Source: Candidatus Methanophagales archaeon (lineage in GTDB: Archaea; Halobacteriota; Syntropharchaeia; Alkanophagales; Methanospirareceae). Taken from it: a stretch of DNA of 15,378 nucleotides. Within the stretch, counting starts at the first letter, position 1. Every line of letters begins with the position of its first letter. The stretch is taken from positions 1 through 15,378 of the forward strand of contig JAGGZZ010000218.1 of NCBI GenBank assembly GCA_021161765.1, read 5' to 3'. This document shows, piece after piece, positions 6,501 to 12,806 of this stretch. Made by a program: the position numbers and the translations under genes. Under the pieces are notes generated by a model. The model ran no database searches. It was not told the origin of the DNA and saw nothing but the letters and a program-made list of their open reading frames with translations.

Positions 6501-7533
6501 CCGATTTCACCGCTTTGATAATATCCTCCACCTTTGCCGGTTTGTACTCCTTCCCCGCCGCAGTTACCACGTTCTCCTCAAGTATCGTGCCGCCGAAATC
6601 GTTCGCACCGAAAAACAGCGCCAGCTTATCCACCTCAAAATCCTGCGTGAGCCACGAAGCCTGAATGTTCTTCACGGAATGCAGAACAATCCGTGCAATC
6701 GCTAACACCTGCAAATATCGCGTTGCCGATACCGGCTCCTTTATAATGTCGTAAAGTTCCGTGTTCTTCGGCTGAAACGTCCACGGTATAAAAGCAGTGA
6801 AGCCCCCTGTTTTGTTCTGCAAATCGCGTATCCTGAAAAGATGTTCCAAGATGTCTTCGTTGCGTTCAATATGCCCGAACATCATGGTTGCCGTTGTTTT
6901 CATTCCCATTCCGTGTGCAGCCTCCATTACCTCAATCCAGCCGTCAGCGCTGACCTTATTTGGACTGATAACCCTTCGCACGCTATCGCTCAGTATCTCC
7001 GCACCGCCGCCCGGCAGAGAATCAAGCCCCGCTTCCCTCAGCCGTTCAAGCGTTTCTCGTATGCTCAGCCCCTCGTTCCGCGCAATGAACTCAATCTCTG
7101 GAGGCGATAGACTGTGAAGCTGAACACCTGGAAATTCACGCTTTATCGCCGAAAACAAATCCTCAAACCATTCAATGCCAATTTCCGGGTCGAGTCCACC
7201 TTGAATGAGGATTTGTGTCGCACCAACATCAACCGCCTCTTTGATTTTCCTTAAAATCGCTTCCTCACTTAAAACATAACTTTCTTCTTTACTCCTCGCG
7301 TAAAAGGCGCAGAATTTGCACCTCGATACGCACCGGTTCGTGTAGCTTATGTTTCTATCAACAACGAATGTCACGAGTTCGCCACACTTCGTTCTCCTTA
7401 TTTCATCTGCGATTCCGCCAATAACAGGTAAAGGCAGTTCAAATAGATGCAGCGCCTCTTTAAAACTCAAATCCGTGCCTGCCTGATTCTTTTCCACATA
7501 AAATTCCTTATATTCAGAGTAATCCGTATTCAT
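6454..7533 (-). CDS. mqnC: Cyclic dehypoxanthinyl futalosine synthase MqnC (radical SAM)
   Basis: A 359-residue radical SAM enzyme that cyclises dehypoxanthinyl futalosine in the futalosine menaquinone pathway. The [4Fe-4S]/SAM motif is C68-x3-C72-x2-C75 (CVSRCKFC). MqnC-specific text includes LIQGGLDPEIGIEWFEDL, GLDSLPGGGAEIL, TTATMMFGH, GGFTAFIPWTFQP and NIQASWLTQ, which separates it from its paralogue MqnE. The frame extends upstream to 7659, but ATG 7533 is chosen: it is preceded by GAGGAGAAG, starts the family-like region (MNTDYSEYKE) and overlaps mqnA by only 20 bp. It is the last gene of mqnE-mqnA-mqnC. Its final 14 codons plus stop recur at 3589-3635. Confidence 0.92.
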   Translation of the reverse strand: MNTDYSEYKEFYVEKNQAGTDLSFKEALHLFELPLPVIGGIADEIRRTKCGELVTFVVDRNISYTNRCVSRCKFCAFYARSKEESYVLSEEAILRKIKEAVDVGATQILIQGGLDPEIGIEWFEDLFSAIKREFPGVQLHSLSPPEIEFIARNEGLSIRETLERLREAGLDSLPGGGAEILSDSVRRVISPNKVSADGWIEVMEAAHGMGMKTTATMMFGHIERNEDILEHLFRIRDLQNKTGGFTAFIPWTFQPKNTELYDIIKEPVSATRYLQVLAIARIVLHSVKNIQASWLTQDFEVDKLALFFGANDFGGTILEENVVTAAGKEYKPAKVEDIIKAVKSVGRPVAQRNTGYEVL

Positions 7534-8266
7534 AGCACTTCTCCTCGAACAGTTCAAGCCCCCTCCTCTCTTCCGCACCCATCTGATACGTAAGCGTGTT
7601 GAAATACTCGCGGAGAAACCCCACGGGCATCCCGAACTTCTTCGCCGCTTCCGCCACAACTACATCGGCATTCCTCTTTCCCCACGCGGTTGATTCCATA
7701 ACTGCCTTGTTCACCTCGCTCATATCCCGTTCTTTCCACGATACGGCAATTCCAAAAACCATCGGATAGCCCGTTAAGTCACGCCACTCCTCGCCTAAAT
7801 CCATAACAACCCTGTACTTCATCCTCGCCTTGATTGCTTCGTCACCAATAACGAGTGCATAAGTGCAGTGCTTGAGTAATTCGCTTGCTTTACTTTCATC
7901 CACGTGCGCAACCTTGTTTTTCCGTCCTCGCTCACGCAAGATGATTTTAAGTAGATTTACCGATGTTAATGTTTGATTTGTTACTGCAATACATCCACCA
8001 TCAAGCATTTTCCCTTCCGAAACGAGAATAACGCTCAAAACGCTATTCTTCGATGCGATGCAGAACTCATAGCTTCTTAATTTATCCTTGTTTTTGATAT
8101 AATAGAACGAAGGCACGGGAGCGAAATCTACTCCTCCTTTTTCAAACTTTTCTACAAGCTTTCTTGGTGATGCTTCTATTACCCTCGCCCCGTTCTGCTC
8201 AAGCCAGTAATAGGGTAAGAAGTTATTCACGAACCCGAATTGGCCAATCTTTATCGTTGTGTTCAT
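7514..8266 (-). CDS. mqnA: Chorismate dehydratase MqnA
   Basis: A 250-residue cytosolic enzyme of the VitK2_biosynth family (periplasmic-binding-protein fold), which dehydrates chorismate to 3-enolpyruvylbenzoate, the entry step of the futalosine pathway. The N-terminus (IKIGQFGFVNNFLPYYWL) replaces the usual 'lG.v.ylNt.Pl'. Other family marks are the SVLSVILVSEG strand, YALVIGDEA, and DLGEEWRDLTGYPMVFGIA near residues 175-195, which favours MqnA over the related MqnD. It starts 5 bp after the mqnE stop with only a weak ribosome binding site, suggesting reinitiation. Its 3' end overlaps mqnC by 20 bp. Confidence 0.87.
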   Translation of the reverse strand: MNTTIKIGQFGFVNNFLPYYWLEQNGARVIEASPRKLVEKFEKGGVDFAPVPSFYYIKNKDKLRSYEFCIASKNSVLSVILVSEGKMLDGGCIAVTNQTLTSVNLLKIILRERGRKNKVAHVDESKASELLKHCTYALVIGDEAIKARMKYRVVMDLGEEWRDLTGYPMVFGIAVSWKERDMSEVNKAVMESTAWGKRNADVVVAEAAKKFGMPVGFLREYFNTLTYQMGAEERRGLELFEEKCYEYGLL

Positions 8267-8271
8267 GTTAC

Positions 8272-9327
8272 TTACGAATACACCTTCAGGATATTGTAAA
8301 ATGTATCTCGTTCCGCCGGTATCTTGTTAGCGCCATTTATAATGCTCAGAACCTTATTTGTCGAAAGCATAAGCGGTGTTTTAGCTCCTGCTGCATGCGT
8401 AACCCGTTCCTCCATAAGTGTTCCGTCTAAATCATTCGCACCGTAATTCAAAGCGACTTGAGCAAGCTTCTCGCCGAGTGCGACCCAGTAAGCCCTTATA
8501 CTGTCGAAATTTCGCAGAACTATTCGTGAAACCGCAATCGTTTTGAGGATATCCATAGGATTCGTTTTTTCTTCTACAAGCCCCAGCGCATTGAGTTCAG
8601 TGTTTTCAGGATAGAAAAGAAGAGGGATGAAGGAGACAAAGCCACCTGTCTGTTCCTGCAACTTCCAGAGCTTGTATAAATGAGCAGCGCGGTGTTCTAA
8701 CTTTTCAATATGCCCAAAGAGCATCGTGGCATTGCTCTTTATTCCGAGGCGGTGTGCAATCGCCATTATCCGAAGCCATTCCGCCGCTTTTATTTTGTTC
8801 GGGCAGATGACTTCCCGTATCTCATTAACCAGAATCTCCGCTCCACCGCCTGGCATTGCTTGCAGTCCCGCATCTCGCAGCCTTGAGAGTACTTCCTCAA
8901 CGCTCATTCCCTCTACCTGCGCGATGAAGTGAATTTCAGTGGCTGTCAACGCTTTGATGATAACGTGTGGGAATCTCCTCTTTATCTGCCCAAACATCTG
9001 CTCGAAGTATTCTATGCCCATCTCTGGATTGAGTGAACCGACAATATGGAGCTCAGTAGCACCTATTTTTACTGCACCCGCAACCTTCTCAAGCACCTCC
9101 TCAATGCTCATAAAATAGGCATCGCTATCCGCAGCATTACGGTAAAAGGCGCAAAGGGGACATTTTGAGACGCATATATTCGTGTAGTTTATATGCCGGT
9201 TAATGACGAACGTGACGATATTTCCATTCGCCCGATTGATGTAATCAGCAAATGTTCCGAGTTCGTGTGTGTCCCGTTTAAAAAGCTCTTCTATCTTTTT
9301 CGGTGTCCATTCATCCATTTTCGACAT
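8272..9327 (-). CDS. mqnE: Aminofutalosine synthase MqnE (radical SAM)
   Basis: A 351-residue radical SAM enzyme that joins 3-enolpyruvylbenzoate-derived substrate to the SAM adenosyl group, giving 6-amino-6-deoxyfutalosine. The cluster motif is C52-x3-C56-x2-C59 (CVSKCPLC). MqnE-type signatures are GLQAMPGGGAEIL, KSNATMLFGHIE, GGFVSFIPLLFYPENT, IRAYWVALG, GANDLDGTLMEE and HAAGAKTP. The pairing with MqnC in the same operon supports the split. It is the first gene of the operon. ATG 9327 has no Shine-Dalgarno but a TATA box about 35 bp upstream, so a very short leader is expected. ATG 9318 is an alternative start. Confidence 0.92.
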   Translation of the reverse strand: MSKMDEWTPKKIEELFKRDTHELGTFADYINRANGNIVTFVINRHINYTNICVSKCPLCAFYRNAADSDAYFMSIEEVLEKVAGAVKIGATELHIVGSLNPEMGIEYFEQMFGQIKRRFPHVIIKALTATEIHFIAQVEGMSVEEVLSRLRDAGLQAMPGGGAEILVNEIREVICPNKIKAAEWLRIMAIAHRLGIKSNATMLFGHIEKLEHRAAHLYKLWKLQEQTGGFVSFIPLLFYPENTELNALGLVEEKTNPMDILKTIAVSRIVLRNFDSIRAYWVALGEKLAQVALNYGANDLDGTLMEERVTHAAGAKTPLMLSTNKVLSIINGANKIPAERDTFYNILKVYS

Positions 9328-9357
9328 TTTCTATAATTTACTTCTTTTATTCCACTT

Positions 9358-9366
9358 GTATATACC
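9358..9366 (-). promoter_or_regulatory. TATA box of the mqnEAC operon
   Basis: On the minus strand the sequence is GGTATATAC, placing transcription start near 9336, about 10 nt before the mqnE ATG. The shared palindromic block begins immediately upstream. Confidence 0.5.
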
Positions 9367-9405
9367 TACCCTTTTATGTTCATATTCAATAATGAATATG
9401 ACATA
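9367..9405. promoter_or_regulatory. Palindromic operator candidate, copy 1 (mqn operon)
   Basis: A 39-bp block containing a perfect inverted repeat CATATTCA-ATAA-TGAATATG (9381-9400) flanked by TACCCTTTTATGTT. It matches 11879-11917 at 36 of 39 positions. In both places it lies next to the TATA box on the upstream side, covering the BRE position. A regulator binding here could control TFB/TBP recruitment. The divergent winged-helix protein at 11926 is the obvious candidate. Confidence 0.65.
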
Positions 9406-9432
9406 ATCACGGTTCAATCTAAACGGGATATA

Positions 9433-10188
9433 TTATATATACACCCACCTGCACACTCTTTTCTCTATTTTCTCAATCACGATATACAATCCAAATCCAA
9501 GCAAAGCCATTGCTACTATCGTGGCATACAAATCAGGATAATTCGCCCGGCTCCATGAATCCATAATCAGGTATCCCAATCCTTTTCTCGTTGCAAACGA
9601 CTCCACGAAGAACAGTACCGCGATTGAAGTCCCCACGCTTATGCGCATTGCTGTAAGTATTTTCGGAACGCAGGCAGGAAAAATTACGTGCTTATATATG
9701 TCTCGTTTACTCGCACTCAGGGAAAGCATTGAATACACATAATTTATGCTTAAATTCCTTGATGCATCCCTCGTAGTTACGAGAATCTGGAAGAAAACGA
9801 TTATAGCTATCAGTATTATTTTTGATAAATCACCAATACCAAAGAGCAGAATGATTAGAGGAAGTAAAACGATATGAGGAATTGGATAGAGCAAATATAC
9901 AAAGGGAGCGACAAATTTGTCCACTCCCTCTTCGTGGCTCACTAAACCGATAGGAACTGCCAGAGATGAAGCCAATGCAAGCCCATAAAACACTCGTAGC
10001 GCACTGATTGCCAAATGCGATATTAAACTACCCTCTGCCAGCCCCGCTATAAAAGCGAAAAACACGGCTAAAGGTGTTGGCAGAGCTATCGAATCCAGGA
10101 TGCGTGCCAGCAGATACCATATTGCCAGTATAAAAAATCCCGTAATTAAATAGCTCCTGTATCTACGCTCCGTCTCACCTCTCGGCAT
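9433..10188 (-). CDS. ABC importer permease, SsuC/TauC/NitT-like (BPD_transp_1)
   Basis: A 251-residue membrane protein with about six hydrophobic segments (near 13-31, 38-52, 60-83, 93-118, 121-137, 180-198 and 222-238). The cytoplasmic coupling loop near 157-177 (LSASKRDIYKHVIFPACVP) matches the EAA-loop pattern of nitrate/sulfonate/taurine-type permeases, which ends in '..vilPaalP'. Its start overlaps the ATPase gene by 43 bp, indicating translational coupling. It is the last gene of the importer operon, 28 bp before the mqn operator block. Substrate is not deducible from sequence. Confidence 0.85.
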   Translation of the reverse strand: MPRGETERRYRSYLITGFFILAIWYLLARILDSIALPTPLAVFFAFIAGLAEGSLISHLAISALRVFYGLALASSLAVPIGLVSHEEGVDKFVAPFVYLLYPIPHIVLLPLIILLFGIGDLSKIILIAIIVFFQILVTTRDASRNLSINYVYSMLSLSASKRDIYKHVIFPACVPKILTAMRISVGTSIAVLFFVESFATRKGLGYLIMDSWSRANYPDLYATIVAMALLGFGLYIVIEKIEKRVCRWVYI

Positions 10189-10886
10189 TTATCGAAAAAC
10201 ACCTCCTTTGTTCTGTAATTTAAATCACCCATCTCAGCATTATCTATTGCCATTATTACGGTTCCCGGTCTTGAAGAAAGCACGATTATTCTTCTTCCAA
10301 GAAATACCGCCTCTTCTATGCTGTGCGTAACGAGCAGCATGGTCATCCTTTTTTCCTTCCATAGCCGCAGCAGGAAATTCTGCAGGCTCTCCCTCGTTAA
10401 TGCGTCTAAGGACGATAAAGGTTCATCCATGAGCAAAATCTTTGGATTCAAAGCCAATGCCCTCGCAAATGCCACTCTTTGCTGCATACCACTCGAAAGC
10501 TGCTTTGGATACCGATTTTCAAATCCTTTTAACCCGAGTTCACGTAGAAGACTCGTAACGATTTCCCTTCGTTCTTTTCTATTAAAACCACGCAATTCCA
10601 AACCCAAAGAAGCATTTTCATACACCGTCTTCCAGGGAAACAAGCCATAATTCTGAAACACCAGTGCTACTTCCTTTGACGGCGATGTCACATCCTGCCC
10701 TGCAATTACTGCTTTACCCTCCGTTGGCTTCATAATACCTGTTAAAATAAGCAAAAGCGTGGTCTTCCCACATCCCGAAGGCCCTATAACCGAACAACTT
10801 TCTCCACTGCGAATTTCAAAATTAACATCACGTAACGCTTCTGTTCCGTCAGGATATCGCTTGGTTATGTCTTTCGCTTTGATCAT
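10146..10886 (-). CDS. ABC importer ATPase, SsuB/TauB-like
   Basis: A 246-residue ATP-binding subunit with every functional motif: Walker A GPSGCGKT (35-42), Q-loop Q78 in VFQNYGLFPW, signature LSSGMQQR (130-137), Walker B ILLMDEP (150-156), D-loop SSLDA, and H-loop H188. The Q-loop context LFPW is typical of the nitrate/sulfonate/taurine transporter group. It overlaps the substrate-binding protein gene by 4 bp (ATGA) and the permease by 43 bp, so the three genes form one tightly coupled operon. Confidence 0.92.
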   Translation of the reverse strand: MIKAKDITKRYPDGTEALRDVNFEIRSGESCSVIGPSGCGKTTLLLILTGIMKPTEGKAVIAGQDVTSPSKEVALVFQNYGLFPWKTVYENASLGLELRGFNRKERREIVTSLLRELGLKGFENRYPKQLSSGMQQRVAFARALALNPKILLMDEPLSSLDALTRESLQNFLLRLWKEKRMTMLLVTHSIEEAVFLGRRIIVLSSRPGTVIMAIDNAEMGDLNYRTKEVFFDKCREVRRSVDTGAI

Positions 10887-11845
10887 GCACTTTCATTAAT
10901 TACATCTTCGTATGAAATGTCCTTCTGCACCAGGTTCTTGTTCCGCATCCAGTTGAGAACTTCTTCGAAGCTATCTCGTGGATAGGGCTGAGGCTTCATG
11001 TAGGTCACCATCTTATAACTACTGGCTATCTCTTTTGGAATCTTTGCAACTTCTATGAGTAGTTCTCGATAATTTTCCGGGTTGGTATTTATTCTCTCTA
11101 CTGCTTCGCTATAAGCATCCAGGAATTTATCTACGCATAATGGATGCACTTTTATGAAATCGCCCCGGAAAGCGATCACCGTTTGACTCACCGTTTCATC
11201 GAGCATTGCATCCGAAATAATCAGTTTGGCACCTTTATGGATTGCGTAACTCGCCAGAGGTTCAGGAAGCGTGGCAGCCTCCACCTCATCGGCAAGCAGC
11301 ATCTGCATCCTTATTGGAACTTTTTTAACTTCTATCTTCTTCGCGTTTACATCACCCAATAAGGCATCCGTTATCCACTCTATAATCGTATTACGGGAAA
11401 TTGCGATTTCTTTTCCTTCTAAATCCTCTAAAGTGTTCACGTTCGAGTTGGGACGGGCAAGAATAGCAAAGCGCATCTTTTCCGGTGTCTCCTGCAGTTC
11501 GAGACTGACGGCTCTGACATCATAGCCCGCATTTCGTAACACCATTATCCCTACCGGGTCGTTCTCACAGGCGTCTATTTCGCCGGCATTTAAAGCACTG
11601 TCGCGCTCCATAGCGCTATGGAAAGGCACAACTTCCACGTCTAACCCGCGATTTGCGAATATCCCTTCTCTCGCCGCTACGTAGTAAGGTAAAGTAGCCT
11701 CATCTGGCATAACCCCTATCTTTATCTCTATCTTTTCTTCTCCAAATTCCCCTTTTCCTTCCGGCGATAGATAAAAATACGCGGCACAGCCTGCAGCGAC
11801 AATCAACACTATTGCTATCAAAGCAATTACTTCTTTATTTGGCAT
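10883..11845 (-). CDS. ABC importer substrate-binding protein, NMT1/SsuA-like
   Basis: A 320-residue extracytoplasmic binding protein. Residues 1-25 are a hydrophobic signal with a lipobox-like AAGC (C20), so it is probably a lipoprotein or membrane-anchored. The mature part follows the NMT1/THI5/SsuA pattern: KIGVMPDEATLPYYVAAREG (43-62), GLDVEVVPF, a DAL..GEIDA segment, LEDLEGKEIAI, and LADEVEAATLPEPLASYA. The family binds sulfonates, nitrate, pyrimidine precursors and other small molecules, so the ligand is open. A TATA box about 26 bp before the ATG predicts a leaderless transcript. The operator block it shares with the mqn operon makes a menaquinone-related role possible. Confidence 0.85.
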   Translation of the reverse strand: MPNKEVIALIAIVLIVAAGCAAYFYLSPEGKGEFGEEKIEIKIGVMPDEATLPYYVAAREGIFANRGLDVEVVPFHSAMERDSALNAGEIDACENDPVGIMVLRNAGYDVRAVSLELQETPEKMRFAILARPNSNVNTLEDLEGKEIAISRNTIIEWITDALLGDVNAKKIEVKKVPIRMQMLLADEVEAATLPEPLASYAIHKGAKLIISDAMLDETVSQTVIAFRGDFIKVHPLCVDKFLDAYSEAVERINTNPENYRELLIEVAKIPKEIASSYKMVTYMKPQPYPRDSFEEVLNWMRNKNLVQKDISYEDVINESA

Positions 11846-11866
11846 GCTCCCAAATTTTCTATTTGA

Positions 11867-11876
11867 CTTATAAATA
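11867..11876 (-). promoter_or_regulatory. TATA box of the ABC importer operon
   Basis: On the minus strand it reads TATTTATAAG, placing transcription start at about the ATG (11845), giving a leaderless mRNA. Read on the plus strand, TATAAATA could also serve the divergent regulator gene. Confidence 0.5.
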
Positions 11877-11878
11877 CA

Positions 11879-11917
11879 TACCCTTTTATGTTCATATCCA
11901 ACAATGAATATAACATA
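11879..11917. promoter_or_regulatory. Palindromic operator candidate, copy 2 (importer/regulator)
   Basis: Differs from 9367-9405 at three positions only. The left half-site is degenerate (CATATCCA against TGAATATA on the right), so the palindrome is imperfect here. It occupies the gap between the importer TATA box and the regulator ATG at 11926, the expected place for joint control and autoregulation. Confidence 0.65.
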
Positions 11918-11925
11918 TCACAAAA

Positions 11926-12543
11926 ATGTCGAAATACGAATATATCAGGGCTATTCTCGAATACCTGCTCAAAAAGGGACCGTCCAGCAAATATGCCATC
12001 TCAAAGGGCACGGCGATACCGTATTCAACCGTTCTACGGAAGCTTCCTGAGATGGAAGTGGCATATACAATCCTGAAGGTTGGTGAAGGTAAGAGGGGCG
12101 CTGAGATTTACGTGGCGACGCCCAAGGGTGCGCTTCTCGCATACTTCGGCGGGCACGTGAGGACACCTGAGCTCTTCGTTGCGTTGCCTGCTATTATGAA
12201 GCATGTGCGTGTTTCATTGGCGGAATTACCTGCTGTCAGCAATCCATTAGGATTCATCCTTGCGGAACTCCCTTTCAAACTCTCGCGATTGGAAGACCTG
12301 AAAGCGGAGGAAGCGGTAAGCATCCTGGGTATGATTCTCATCTGGCGACACGACGAATGGTATCATGAAATAGGGAAAGAAGAACTCAAGCGAGTCTTAT
12401 CCTGGGTGGAGAACTATCAAATCCTGCGACTCCTGATCGCGGGTTCCGTCAACACACTAAGGAAAATGAGCGAACAGGCGACGAGATTGAGCGAGCTGGC
12501 TGATAAGTTCCTTTCGGAAATAGATGAGCTGAGGGGGCGTTGA
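11926..12543 (+). CDS. Winged-helix transcriptional regulator, candidate regulator of importer and mqn genes
   Basis: A 205-residue protein. The N-terminal ~75 residues look like an archaeal winged helix: YIRAILEYLLKKGPSSKYAI, then an HTH around SKGTAIPYSTVLRKLPEME, and a wing ending in YVATPKGALLAYFG. The remaining ~125 residues are helical, without cysteine clusters or a known ligand domain. A basic/acidic amphipathic C-terminus (SEQATRLSELADKFLSEIDE) suggests a dimerising coiled coil. It is divergent from the ABC importer and separated from it by the 39-bp operator block also found before mqnE. I do not recognise a named family. Confidence 0.7.
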   Translation: MSKYEYIRAILEYLLKKGPSSKYAISKGTAIPYSTVLRKLPEMEVAYTILKVGEGKRGAEIYVATPKGALLAYFGGHVRTPELFVALPAIMKHVRVSLAELPAVSNPLGFILAELPFKLSRLEDLKAEEAVSILGMILIWRHDEWYHEIGKEELKRVLSWVENYQILRLLIAGSVNTLRKMSEQATRLSELADKFLSEIDELRGR

Positions 12544-12582
12544 CTTCTTGTCGTATATAAAGCATAACTTCCTTCTATTTAA

Positions 12583-12702
12583 GACACGGATTTACGCAGA
12601 TTCATTTAGTTTAACACTGTTGATTTTTATCATCTGTGCTAATTAAGCCCTTTCAGGGCTTGCGGGGAGCGTGGGCAGAGCCCACGAGCGTTAATCTGTG
12701 TC
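12583..12702. repeat. Structured palindromic intergenic element with nested hairpins
   Basis: Outer arms GACACGGATTTAC (12583-12595) and GTTAATCTGTGTC (12690-12702) are inverted with 11 of 13 matches. Inside are two perfect hairpins: AAGCCCT-TTC-AGGGCTT (12645-12661) and CGTGGGC-AGA-GCCCACG (12670-12686). Words such as ATCTGTG recur. The form is that of a small interspersed (MITE/REP-like) repeat, which may also act as a terminator for the regulator gene before it. It lies upstream of the cdhA TATA box and so is not part of that leader. Confidence 0.55.
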
Positions 12703-12741
12703 AACAATTTATTTTAAAAGAAAGTTTGACCGAACAAAATA

Positions 12742-12755
12742 GCAAAACTTAAATA
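12742..12755 (+). promoter_or_regulatory. BRE/TATA region of cdhA
   Basis: GCAAAA directly before CTTAAATA forms a plausible BRE/TATA pair. It predicts a transcript start near 12777 and about 30 nt of leader before ATG 12807. Confidence 0.4.
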
Positions 12756-12806
12756 GGCTATCTTTAAAATAAAGAGAATACGGGAATAAAATTTGAAAAA
12801 GAGAAG

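Noticed and set aside
7534..7659. Upstream extension of mqnC (42 extra codons, Arg-rich)
   Set aside because: It lies inside mqnA in another frame and has no family similarity. ATG 7533 has a good ribosome binding site and a family-like start.
9376..9558. Plus-strand ORF starting MFIFNNEYD, similar to the start of an ORF at 11888-12076 (MFISNNEYN)
   Set aside because: The resemblance covers only the shared 39-bp operator block and vanishes beyond it. This is a DNA motif, not a conserved protein.
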